This document shows, one piece after another, positions 24,417 to 32,729 of a DNA stretch of 64,000 nucleotides. A model generated the notes under the pieces. That model did not search any database, was not told where the DNA came from, and saw only the letters and a program-made list of their open reading frames with translations. The position numbers and the translations under genes were made by a program. The DNA comes from Acidimicrobiales bacterium (GTDB taxonomy: Bacteria > Actinomycetota > Acidimicrobiia > Acidimicrobiales > SZUA-35), in NCBI GenBank assembly GCA_041394265.1, contig JAWKIO010000005.1, forward strand, positions 4,588,001 to 4,652,000. Direction: 5' to 3'. Each line of letters starts with the position of its first letter. Positions within the stretch are counted from its first letter, which is position 1.

Positions 24417-26153
24417 ATGAAACTTCGCCAACTCCTGTTCAGCCATCTCGGCCCGTACCGCAAGATCCTCGGGCTCGTGGTGGTACTGCAGGCAGTGCAG
24501 ACCTTCGCATCGTTGACCCTGCCGACGCTGAATGCGCGGATCATCGACGACGGCGTCTTGACCGGCGACAACGCGGCGATCTGGCGGCTCGGCTCGATCA
24601 TGCTGGCCTTCTCCTTCGTGCAGATCGTGTTCGCGGCCGGCGCCGTCTGGTTCGGTGCGAAGGCGGCCATGGGGTTCGGCCGTGACGTGCGACGTGACCT
24701 GTTCCACCAGGTCACTGCCTTCTCGGCCCGTGAGGTCGGCCAGTTCGGCGCCCCCTCGCTGATCACCCGGATCACCAACGACGTCCAGCAGGTGCAGACC
24801 CTCGTCGTCCTCGTCTGCACGATGATGGTGGCGGCCCCGCTCACACTCGTGATCGGGTTGGTGATGGCGCTCCGGGAAGACGTCGGGCTGTCGGTCGTGC
24901 TCGCCTTCGCCATCCCCGGAGCGGTCCTCGTACTCGGGTTCCTCGTGTCGCGGATGGTGCCGTCGTTCCAACTGATGCAGGTCCGCATCGACCGGGTCAA
25001 CCGGGTGTTGCGGGAGCAGATCACCGGGATCCGTGTGGTCCGTGCGTTCGTGCGCGAACCCCAGGAACGGGCGCGGTTCGCCGAAGCCAACGCGGAGCTG
25101 ACCGAGACCTCGCTCCGCACCGGCCGTCTGATGGCCGGCATGTTCCCGACCGTGATGTTCATCATCAACATCTCGAGCATCGCCGTGCTGTGGGTCGGAG
25201 CGAACCGGATCGATGCCGGGCAACTCGAACTCGGCTCGCTCGTCGCCTACCTGACCTACCTCATCCAGATCCTGATGGCCGTCGTCATGGCCACCTTCAT
25301 GATCTCGATGATCCCGCGAGCGTCGGTCGCCGCCGATCGGATCGCCGAGGTCCTCGACACGCCGTCGTCGGTCGCCGCCCCGGTCGACCCGGTCACCGAG
25401 GTCGCCGAGCGCGGCACGCTCGAGTTCGACGACGTCAGCTTCCATTACGCGGGCGCCGATCAACCGGTGTTGTCCAACGTCTCCTTCAAGGCGCAGGCCG
25501 GTCAGACCACCGCCATCATCGGCAGTACCGGTGCGGGCAAGACCACGCTCGTCGATCTGATCCCCCGGCTGTTCGATGCGACCGGCGGCACGGTGCTGGT
25601 CGACGGCGTCGATGTCCGCCGGCTCGATCCGGATCTGCTGTGGAGCAAGGTGGGCTACGTCCCACAGAAGCCCTATCTGTTCTCCGGGACCGTGGCCAGC
25701 AACCTTCGCTACGGGCGCCCAGACGCCACCGACGACGAGATGTGGGAGGCCCTCGAGATCGCCCAGGCGGCCGACTTCGTCCGAGAGATGCCCGACGGGC
25801 TCGACAGCACGATCGCCCAGGGCGGCACGAACGTTTCCGGTGGGCAGCGTCAACGGCTCGCGATCGCCCGGGCCCTCGTCGTCAAGCCGGAGCTGTACGT
25901 GTTCGATGATTCCTTCTCGGCGCTCGACCTGCTCACCGACGCCCGATTGCGGGCAGCACTGGCTCCACACACTCGGCAGTCGGCGGTGATCTTGGTCGCC
26001 CAGCGGGTGTCGACCATCATCGACGCCGAGCAAATCCTCGTGCTGGAAGACGGTCGAGTTGTCGGAAGAGGAACGCACGCCGAACTCGTCGCCAACTGTC
26101 CGACGTACGCCGAGATCGTGGCGTCGCAGAACCGAGACGAGGTGGCAGCATGA
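24417..26153 (+). CDS. ABC exporter half-transporter A (degenerate Walker B)
   Basis: 578-residue membrane-ATPase fusion. Six-helix exporter domain at about residues 15-300, ATPase domain at 335-560 with Walker A GSTGAGKTT and signature VSGGQRQRL. Walker B ends in VFDDSFSALD, so the catalytic Glu is Asp, the hallmark of the non-hydrolysing half in heterodimeric exporters (TM287/288, LmrCD, TAP). It pairs with the next gene, whose start overlaps its stop (ATGA). ATG 24417 has GAGGA seven bases upstream. Substrate is probably a drug or lipid; inference from the TetR-controlled setting. Confidence 0.92.
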   Translation: MKLRQLLFSHLGPYRKILGLVVVLQAVQTFASLTLPTLNARIIDDGVLTGDNAAIWRLGSIMLAFSFVQIVFAAGAVWFGAKAAMGFGRDVRRDLFHQVTAFSAREVGQFGAPSLITRITNDVQQVQTLVVLVCTMMVAAPLTLVIGLVMALREDVGLSVVLAFAIPGAVLVLGFLVSRMVPSFQLMQVRIDRVNRVLREQITGIRVVRAFVREPQERARFAEANAELTETSLRTGRLMAGMFPTVMFIINISSIAVLWVGANRIDAGQLELGSLVAYLTYLIQILMAVVMATFMISMIPRASVAADRIAEVLDTPSSVAAPVDPVTEVAERGTLEFDDVSFHYAGADQPVLSNVSFKAQAGQTTAIIGSTGAGKTTLVDLIPRLFDATGGTVLVDGVDVRRLDPDLLWSKVGYVPQKPYLFSGTVASNLRYGRPDATDDEMWEALEIAQAADFVREMPDGLDSTIAQGGTNVSGGQRQRLAIARALVVKPELYVFDDSFSALDLLTDARLRAALAPHTRQSAVILVAQRVSTIIDAEQILVLEDGRVVGRGTHAELVANCPTYAEIVASQNRDEVAA

Positions 26154-28051
26154 ACCAGCGCAAGGGCACGTCCGAAGAGGACCGCAAGATCCTGAATCAC
26201 GGCGGAACCGGTTCGGAACGCAATCGTGGAGCGTTCGGTTCGGGCGCCGGCATGCCGGTCGAGAAGAGCAACGACTTCGGCGCTGCCGTGCGGCGGCTCG
26301 GCCAGTTGCTGTCGGCCGAACGCGTCGCGCTCGGCGCCGTCGTCCTCGTCACCCTGATCAGCGTGACCCTGGTCGTTCTTGGTCCTCGCCTGCTCGGCGG
26401 CGCCACCGACATCATCTTCCGTGGCATCACCGGCCGCGGCACCGGTCCCAATGGCGGGATCGACTTCGACGCTCTGCACCGCCGGCTGCTGCTCGTCGCT
26501 GCCCTTTACTTCGCGTCGTGGGTGCTCGGGTATCTGCAGGCGTACGTGTTGGCGGGCGTCGTCCAGCGGACGATGTACTCCTTGCGTGAAGCGGTCGAAG
26601 AGAAACTCACCCGCCTGCCGTTGAGCTACGTCGACCGCCAGCCCCGCGGCGACCTGCTGAGCCGGGTCACGAACGACATCGACAATCTGGCGCAGAGCCT
26701 GCAACAGACGTTGTCGCAGATCCTCACCTCGCTGCTCACGTTGCTCGGGGTCACCGTCATGATGTTCGTCATCTCACCGGTGCTGGCGGTCGTCGCCCTC
26801 GTCACGGTGCCCGCCTCGGTGCTGTTGATGAAGAAGATCGGTGGCCGGGCGCGCCCTCAGTACATGGAGCAGTGGAAGCACACCGGTCAGCTCAACGCCC
26901 AGGTCGAAGAGGTGTTCACCGGCCACGCGATCGTGAAGAGTTTCGGTCGTCAGCGTGAGGCGGAAGCCCGGTTCCGGGCCGAGAACGACAAGGTGTACGA
27001 AGCCAGCTTCGGCGCCCAGTTCACCTCGAGCCTGATCCAGCCCGCCACCATGTTCATGGGAAACATCCAGTACATGCTGATCGCCGTCGTCGGCGGGCTG
27101 CGGATCTCCAGTGGTGCGATCAGCGTCGGCGACATGCAGGCGATGATCCAGTACGCACGCCAGTTCTCCCAGCCGCTGAGCCACCTGGCGTCGATGGCGA
27201 CCGTGTTCCAGTCGGGTATCGCCTCGCTCGAACGGGTGCTCGAGTTCATCGATGCCGAGGAGCAGACGCCGGAACAAGACCCCACGCCTGGTGGTCTCGA
27301 CGTCGTCGGTCGGGTCGTGTTCGACGACGTGTCGTTCTCGTATCTTCCTGACGAGCCGTTGATCGAGCACCTGTCGGTGGTCGCCGAACCTGGCCAAACC
27401 GTGGCGATCGTCGGACCCACGGGTGCCGGGAAGACCACGCTCGTCAACCTGATCATGCGCTTCTACGACCTCGACGGGGGCCGCATCACGCTCGACGGAC
27501 GTGACATCGCGGCCTTCCCGAGGAACGAACTCCGCTCCGAGATCGGGATGGTGCTCCAGGACACCTGGCTGTTCGGCGGCACGATCCGCGACAACCTCGC
27601 CTACGGAAATCCCGACGCGACCGAAGAACAGATTCGCGAAGCGGCTCGCGTCACCTACGTCGACCGGTTCGTGCATTCGCTGCCCGATGGCTACGACACT
27701 CTCATCAACGACGAGGGCGACAACATCTCCACCGGCGAGAAGCAGCTGATGACCATCGCTCGAGCCTTCCTTGCCGACCCTGCCATCCTCATCCTCGACG
27801 AGGCGACCAGCTCGGTCGATACCCGTACCGAGGTGTTGATCCAAGAAGCGATGAACGCACTGCGAGCGAATCGGACCAGCTTCGTGATCGCTCACCGGCT
27901 GTCGACGATCCGTGGCGCCGATGTGATCCTGGTGATGGAACACGGCCGGATCGTCGAGCAGGGAACGCACGACTCGCTGCTCGCAGCGAAGGGAGCGTAC
28001 GCTGCGCTCTACCACGCTCAGTTCGCCGGGGCAGCAGCACCGCTCGGCTGA
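26150..28051 (+). CDS. ABC exporter half-transporter B (canonical Walker B, altered signature)
   Basis: 633 residues. A ~55-residue polar N-terminus with no membrane segment precedes six transmembrane helices and an ATPase domain with Walker A GPTGAGKTT and an intact Walker B LILDEATSSVD. The signature is NISTGEKQ instead of LSGGQ. Together with half A this gives one working site (B's Walker motifs with A's signature) and one degenerate site (A's Walker motifs with B's signature), as known for asymmetric exporters. Translationally coupled to half A by a four-base overlap. Confidence 0.92.
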   Translation: MNQRKGTSEEDRKILNHGGTGSERNRGAFGSGAGMPVEKSNDFGAAVRRLGQLLSAERVALGAVVLVTLISVTLVVLGPRLLGGATDIIFRGITGRGTGPNGGIDFDALHRRLLLVAALYFASWVLGYLQAYVLAGVVQRTMYSLREAVEEKLTRLPLSYVDRQPRGDLLSRVTNDIDNLAQSLQQTLSQILTSLLTLLGVTVMMFVISPVLAVVALVTVPASVLLMKKIGGRARPQYMEQWKHTGQLNAQVEEVFTGHAIVKSFGRQREAEARFRAENDKVYEASFGAQFTSSLIQPATMFMGNIQYMLIAVVGGLRISSGAISVGDMQAMIQYARQFSQPLSHLASMATVFQSGIASLERVLEFIDAEEQTPEQDPTPGGLDVVGRVVFDDVSFSYLPDEPLIEHLSVVAEPGQTVAIVGPTGAGKTTLVNLIMRFYDLDGGRITLDGRDIAAFPRNELRSEIGMVLQDTWLFGGTIRDNLAYGNPDATEEQIREAARVTYVDRFVHSLPDGYDTLINDEGDNISTGEKQLMTIARAFLADPAILILDEATSSVDTRTEVLIQEAMNALRANRTSFVIAHRLSTIRGADVILVMEHGRIVEQGTHDSLLAAKGAYAALYHAQFAGAAAPLG

Positions 28052-28177
28052 GCTGTTGCGGCGGTACTCGTTGCCGTCGACCCATCAATCATCTGCGACA
28101 TCTGCCGATGCGAGGGAGGACCCGTACACCCTCGCCTGTGCCATCACGACAGCGTCGCTCCTGTTGCTGGAAACCTC

Positions 28178-28555
28178 ATGCTGACCACCACGATCGAATC
28201 AGTGCAGGAACTGGAGCGGCTCCGAGGTGACATTGCCGCTCTGCTCGGGCGCCGAGGTGTCAGTGGGACGCCAGCAGCCGACACCGGGCTCGTCGTGACC
28301 GAACTCGCCGTCAATGGTTTCGAGCACGGTGGTGCGGAGAAGCTCGAGGTCAAGGTCGCCGTCGAGGATCAAGACATCCGAGTCGAACTGACCCACCTCG
28401 GCGTGGTCGATCTCCCGATTCCGGCAACGAGCTCGATGCCCGATCCACTCTCGATGCGCCATCGCGGTCTGGCCATCGTCGATCTTCTCGCCCGAGGGCG
28501 TGAGATCATCCCCGGACCGGGCGGCACCATCGTGCGGTGCTCGATTACTCGCTAG
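28178..28555 (+). CDS. RsbW-like ATP-binding (anti-sigma-type) protein
   Basis: 125-residue GHKL ATPase domain of the serine-protein-kinase/anti-sigma type. The N box is in VVTELAVNGFEHG and a short G box near RHRGLAIVDLL. No other domain is attached. In relatives this domain phosphorylates or binds an anti-sigma antagonist, but no sigma factor or STAS gene is next to it. GGAAA lies shortly before the ATG at 28178. The 126-base gap upstream holds no clear promoter. It might be co-transcribed with the exporter operon, but that is uncertain. Confidence 0.8.
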   Translation: MLTTTIESVQELERLRGDIAALLGRRGVSGTPAADTGLVVTELAVNGFEHGGAEKLEVKVAVEDQDIRVELTHLGVVDLPIPATSSMPDPLSMRHRGLAIVDLLARGREIIPGPGGTIVRCSITR

Positions 28556-28613
28556 CGCGAAAAATCTTCCCGATGGGGAACCGAAACGAGTCCCCGTTCG
28601 TCTGGGAGGTGCA

Positions 28614-28652
28614 ATGATGCGCAAGCACCAGCAACCCAACGAGGCTCCGTGA
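28614..28652 (+). CDS. Possible 12-residue leader peptide (uORF)
   Basis: A strong Shine-Dalgarno sequence (GGGAGGTG, 28605-28612) precedes ATGATG, opening a 12-codon ORF (MMRKHQQPNEAP) whose TGA overlaps the ATG of the next gene (TGATG). The large downstream gene has only a modest site of its own, so this mini-ORF may feed ribosomes into the operon by reinitiation. Alternatively it may be fortuitous. Confidence 0.35.
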   Translation: MMRKHQQPNEAP

Positions 28653-30781
28653 TGCACCAGTGGCGGCAAGTGACGATCGCGCTCGTCGCGATCGTTGGCG
28701 TATTCGGTTGGACGACGGCCGCCGGCGCCGCCACCGATCTGACCGTCACGACCCCGGCAGACGGCCACTACCAACCGGGTGCCACCACACCGCTGCTTGT
28801 CACGATCGCCGCCGACGGCGCAGTCGAAGGGACGCTGCGGGTCTCGTTCGACGGGCAGGCGTCGGCTTCGCAGTACGTCGAGGTGCCGGGAGGGAGCGAG
28901 AAGCAGGTGGTGGTGATGGTGGGCACACTGCCGTGGACCACGTCGGCCTCGGTGACCTTCGACGCCGACGGCAAGGACAACGACAAGACCGTCAGGGCAA
29001 ACATCACCGGGCCGAACGGCGACGAGATCGTCGGCGTGCTTCCCGAGCTGGCCGGTCGAGAGCTTCCCGCCACGGCCGATCTGACCGTCGACATCGGCCA
29101 GGCCCGCCTCTTCCCGTTCGACGTTGCGCTGCTCGACTACGGCCCCGATGTGCTGTCGCCGTTCAGCCAGATCTTGGCGACGCCGGGCGATCTCGAGGCA
29201 CTCACGTCCGACCAGCTCGAATCGCTCGAAGGATGGCTCGGCTCCGGAGGCGGGGAACTCGTGGTCGATGCCCCTGTCGGCACCCCGCTCGTCGTCCCGA
29301 TTGGTGACGCGACCAGCGAACGAGTGGCGTACGGCATCGGGTCGGTCACCTTCACCGGCGGATCGGCTGCCCTCGGTGGATTCGATGACGTGTTCGCCCC
29401 CACGACACCGCGGTCGGCCGACGACTTCCCGTGGGGCGGCTTCTTCGGTGGGTTCCCGACCTCGATCATGCTGGCCCGCGACGCGGGGGTGAAGATCCCG
29501 GCCATCGGGTCACTCGCACTCGGACTGCTCGCCTACACGATCGTCGTTGGCCCGGTGATGTGGTTCCTGCTCCGTCGGCGCCGGAGCGAGCCGGGCATGT
29601 GGCTGGCGGTGCCGGGGCTCGCCGTGGTCACCGCCGTCGGGGTCTGGGCGGTGGGGCTGCAACTTCGAGAGGGCGCCAACACGGCACACACCACGGTGAT
29701 CGCCGATCTGCCCACCTCCCGCCAGGTGCTGTCGCACGTGTTGGTCACCTCGGCCAACGGCGGGCTCGAGGGGATCGAGTTGCCCGACGGTTGGCGCTCG
29801 ATCTCGACCAATGAGGAGAACTGGGGTGGACCGGTCGCTGTGGCTGCGGTGCCGATCCAGCGAGACGGCGCCGTGCTGACCGAGCTCGATCCCGGCGGCA
29901 TCGGTGTGCTGGCAGCCGAGACCACCGAACCGGCAGGCCCGCCCGCGTTCGCGATCGACGTTCGCCCCGACGGCAACGAACTCGTCGGAACGGTCACCAA
30001 CCTCACGGCCTTCGACCTGTCCGAGGTACTGGTCTCGTCGGGGCAGGGCGTCGCAAATGTCGGTTCGCTCGACGCCGGAGCGAGCAAGGACATCAAGATC
30101 AGTGGGCTCAACCGGTCGCCGTTCAATGGCGATCCGTTGATGGAGCGGATGATGCAGAACGATCCGTGGTCCGCCAACGACGGGGTGTCCAATCCCGGCG
30201 TGCTGATCAGCTGGCTGTCGCTGCGTCCCGGCATTCGATCGCCCGGTCTGGTCATGGCGTCGGGCTGGACCAGGGACGCACCCGGGCCGGTCAGGACCGA
30301 GGGAGGGTCGATCGTCGAAGCGGGGCGCACCGCGTTCGTGTCGGTCGTGCCACTCGAGACGTCCGGGGTGTCGTCGCTCACCAACCAGGTCACGTATCTT
30401 CGCGGCTACAACGGCTCCCGGGTGAGCGACGTCCCGGCGGGCGGCGTCTGCACTGACTTCCCGCTCACCTACGCCGTGCGGCCCGGCGACACGATCGGTG
30501 CCGACGAGACCGCGGTCATCGAGATCAACCGTCGCTCGGTGGCGGCGTTCGACGTGTGGGACGGGGGCGAGTGGGTGCCGGGCCAGATGGCGAGCATCGA
30601 GGAGGCCGATCCGGTGATCGGGTTGCCGGCCTCGGCTTCCACCGACGGGGTCGTCTACCTCCGAGTGCAGATGACCTGCGACATGTGGAGCGTCAGCGAG
30701 CCACTTCCCGAGCTTCGGCTCGCGACCGGCGACGACGACATCATTCCGCTCGGACACACCAGCACGGAGGCCAACGGATGA
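28652..30781 (+). CDS. Membrane-anchored protein of MoxR/VWA operon (GATase-like)
   Basis: 709 residues. An N-terminal signal peptide (QVTIALVAIVGVFGWTTAAGAA) leads into a beta-rich outer domain, then a stretch of 'glutamine amidotransferase-like' type (LFPFDVALLDYGPDVLSPF ... LEGWLGSGGGELVV) as in BatA-linked DUF4159/DUF4350 proteins. Two membrane helices occur at about residues 286-308 and 314-337, followed by a ~370-residue extracytoplasmic beta-rich part. It is the first gene of a seven-gene block in which all junctions are overlaps or within 16 bases. A strong GGGAGGTG site upstream starts the short peptide at 28614, whose stop abuts this ATG (GTG 28649 is alternative). Function unknown; inferred to be part of a transport or envelope-maturation complex. 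Confidence 0.78.
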   Translation: MHQWRQVTIALVAIVGVFGWTTAAGAATDLTVTTPADGHYQPGATTPLLVTIAADGAVEGTLRVSFDGQASASQYVEVPGGSEKQVVVMVGTLPWTTSASVTFDADGKDNDKTVRANITGPNGDEIVGVLPELAGRELPATADLTVDIGQARLFPFDVALLDYGPDVLSPFSQILATPGDLEALTSDQLESLEGWLGSGGGELVVDAPVGTPLVVPIGDATSERVAYGIGSVTFTGGSAALGGFDDVFAPTTPRSADDFPWGGFFGGFPTSIMLARDAGVKIPAIGSLALGLLAYTIVVGPVMWFLLRRRRSEPGMWLAVPGLAVVTAVGVWAVGLQLREGANTAHTTVIADLPTSRQVLSHVLVTSANGGLEGIELPDGWRSISTNEENWGGPVAVAAVPIQRDGAVLTELDPGGIGVLAAETTEPAGPPAFAIDVRPDGNELVGTVTNLTAFDLSEVLVSSGQGVANVGSLDAGASKDIKISGLNRSPFNGDPLMERMMQNDPWSANDGVSNPGVLISWLSLRPGIRSPGLVMASGWTRDAPGPVRTEGGSIVEAGRTAFVSVVPLETSGVSSLTNQVTYLRGYNGSRVSDVPAGGVCTDFPLTYAVRPGDTIGADETAVIEINRRSVAAFDVWDGGEWVPGQMASIEEADPVIGLPASASTDGVVYLRVQMTCDMWSVSEPLPELRLATGDDDIIPLGHTSTEANG

Positions 30782-31767
30782 CCGACTTCGACGCCTCCCC
30801 GCCGACCGCGCCGCCACCTCCCACGGCGCCGGAAGCGTCGCCGTCGATGGGAGCGGCGGTGGCCGCGCCACAGCTCATCGACCCGCTGGCCCCGGCCGAC
30901 GACATGGTGATCTCGTGCCGTGGTCTGACCAAGCGGTACGGCCAGCTGACGGCGCTCGACCAGTTCGACCTCGATGTCCACCGCGGTGCGGTCTACGGCA
31001 TCATCGGGCCGAACGGCGCCGGCAAGTCGACCACCTTCGCCATTCTGGCAACGCTGCTGGTCCCGACGGCGGGAACGGCGCGGGTCTGCGGCCACGACCC
31101 GGTCACCGATCCGAAGGCCGTGCGCAAGGTGATGGGCTACATGCCCGACGTCATGGGGGTCTACGACCGCCTTCGGGTCGACGAATACCTCGAGTTCCAC
31201 GCCGCGGCCTACGGCGTACCCCGCGACGAGTGGAGCGAGCTCGTGCCGGGACTGCTCGAACTCGTCGACCTCGACGTCAAGTCCGACGCCATGGTCGACG
31301 GGTTGTCGCGTGGGATGAAGCAACGCCTGTCGCTGGCCCGGTCGATGGTCCACGACCCCCAGCTGCTCATCCTCGACGAACCGGCGTCGGGCCTCGACCC
31401 ACGGGCCCGCATCGAGTTCCGTGAGTTGCTGCTCGAACTGCGAAACATGGGCAAGACCATCCTCATCAGCTCCCACATCCTGGCCGAGCTCCAGCAGATG
31501 TGTACCGACATCGCCGTGATCGAGGCCGGTCGCCTCCTCGCGTCGGGGTCGCCGCGGGCCATCCTCGACCAGCTCGGCAGTGGCCGGCGGGTGACCGTCA
31601 CCTTCGTCGGTGGCGCGACCGCCGACTACCCGGTGGCCGATGAACACGAGCAGGCCGCGTTGCTGAAGCGCCTGATCGCCGACGGCCACGACATCGCCGA
31701 GTTCACCGTCGCCAGCCATGACCTCGAAGACCTGTTCCTCCAGATCACCAAGGGGATCGTGCAATGA
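30778..31767 (+). CDS. ABC-2 type transporter ATP-binding protein
   Basis: 329 residues with a Pro/Ala-rich N-terminal tail of ~40 residues (PPTAPPPPTAPEASPS), then a standard ABC ATPase: GPNGAGKST, signature LSRGMKQRL, LLILDEPASGLD and a SSHIL switch. The signature Ser-Arg-Gly-Met variant is common in ABC-2 export ATPases such as those of GldA type. It overlaps both neighbours by four bases (ATGA). The next gene is its permease. Confidence 0.9.
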   Translation: MTDFDASPPTAPPPPTAPEASPSMGAAVAAPQLIDPLAPADDMVISCRGLTKRYGQLTALDQFDLDVHRGAVYGIIGPNGAGKSTTFAILATLLVPTAGTARVCGHDPVTDPKAVRKVMGYMPDVMGVYDRLRVDEYLEFHAAAYGVPRDEWSELVPGLLELVDLDVKSDAMVDGLSRGMKQRLSLARSMVHDPQLLILDEPASGLDPRARIEFRELLLELRNMGKTILISSHILAELQQMCTDIAVIEAGRLLASGSPRAILDQLGSGRRVTVTFVGGATADYPVADEHEQAALLKRLIADGHDIAEFTVASHDLEDLFLQITKGIVQ

Positions 31768-32729
31768 GTCGGGTGCAGCAGCTCAACCCGGTGTTCGACC
31801 GGGAGCTCCGCCAGCGCAGCCGGTCGATGCGATCGATGATCCTCATGACGCTCTACCTCTCGCTGTTGGTGGTGGTCATGTACGTCGTCTACAAGGGCAC
31901 CGAATCGACGCAGACGTTCAACAACGATCCGATCTCGGCGCTCACCAACCGGGTGGGGCGATCGATGTTCGAATGGGTCCTGGCGGCACAGATGGCCGTC
32001 CTCCTGTTCATCATCCCGGGGATCAGCGCCGGTGCCATCGCCGGCGAGCGTGACCGCCAGACCCTGATCCCGTTGCAGGTGACCCTCATGTCGCCGCGAT
32101 CGATCTTCTTGGGCAAGGTGGCGTCGTCGTCGAGCTTCGTCCTCCTGTTGTTGGTTGCCTCGCTGCCGGTGATGGCCGTGCCGTACCTGGTCGGGGGCAT
32201 CTCGCTCAGCCAGGTCGTCCTCGCGCTCGCCACCCTCTTGGCCACCGGGTTCCTGCTGGCGGTGATGGGCGTTGCCTGCTCGGCGATCTTCCGGCGCACC
32301 CAGACGGCGACGCTGGCCGCCTACGGCCTGACGCTGGCGCTCACGCTCGGCACCCTGGTCGGGCTCGCCGTCCTTGCGGTCATCGACGCGTCGCGTGGGA
32401 CCGACACCGTCGAACCTCGGCTCGAAGCGCTCTATCCCAACCCGTTCGTCGGCATCGCTGATGCCGCAGGCGACCTTGGGGGCGTCGGCGACGGGCCGTT
32501 CAGCCCGATCAAGGAAGTCTTCATTCGCAGCCAGTTCGGCAACGACGTCTGGATCGAGAATGGCGTTGCCTTCGACCCCAATACCGGCGAGCAGTTCCAG
32601 GCCGAGGGCGTCGGCGGTCTGCCGATCTGGGTGCGCAGCTTGCTGACCCAGGCTGGTTTGGCGATCGTCCTCGCGGTGCTGGCCATCCGTCGCCTGCGCG
32701 CCCCGAGCCGGGAGATGCACGCGACATGA
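31764..32729 (+). CDS. ABC-2 type transporter permease
   Basis: 321 residues, about six transmembrane segments: 25-45, 70-95, 125-150, 158-182, 195-215, 290-312. The start MSRVQQLNPVFDRELRQRSR and GISAGAIAGERDRQTL are typical of GldF/NatB-like ABC-2 permeases. A large loop at 225-285 faces outside. It overlaps the ATPase gene by four bases and the next gene by four bases. The combination ATPase-permease-GATase-like protein resembles gliding-type Gld AFG or ABC-2/DUF4350 cassettes; substrate unknown. Confidence 0.88.
   Translation: MSRVQQLNPVFDRELRQRSRSMRSMILMTLYLSLLVVVMYVVYKGTESTQTFNNDPISALTNRVGRSMFEWVLAAQMAVLLFIIPGISAGAIAGERDRQTLIPLQVTLMSPRSIFLGKVASSSSFVLLLLVASLPVMAVPYLVGGISLSQVVLALATLLATGFLLAVMGVACSAIFRRTQTATLAAYGLTLALTLGTLVGLAVLAVIDASRGTDTVEPRLEALYPNPFVGIADAAGDLGGVGDGPFSPIKEVFIRSQFGNDVWIENGVAFDPNTGEQFQAEGVGGLPIWVRSLLTQAGLAIVLAVLAIRRLRAPSREMHAT

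Noticed and set aside
24297..26078. Open frame of ~593 codons on the - strand opposite exporter half A
   Set aside because: Antisense shadow, His/Asp/Arg-rich with no motif.
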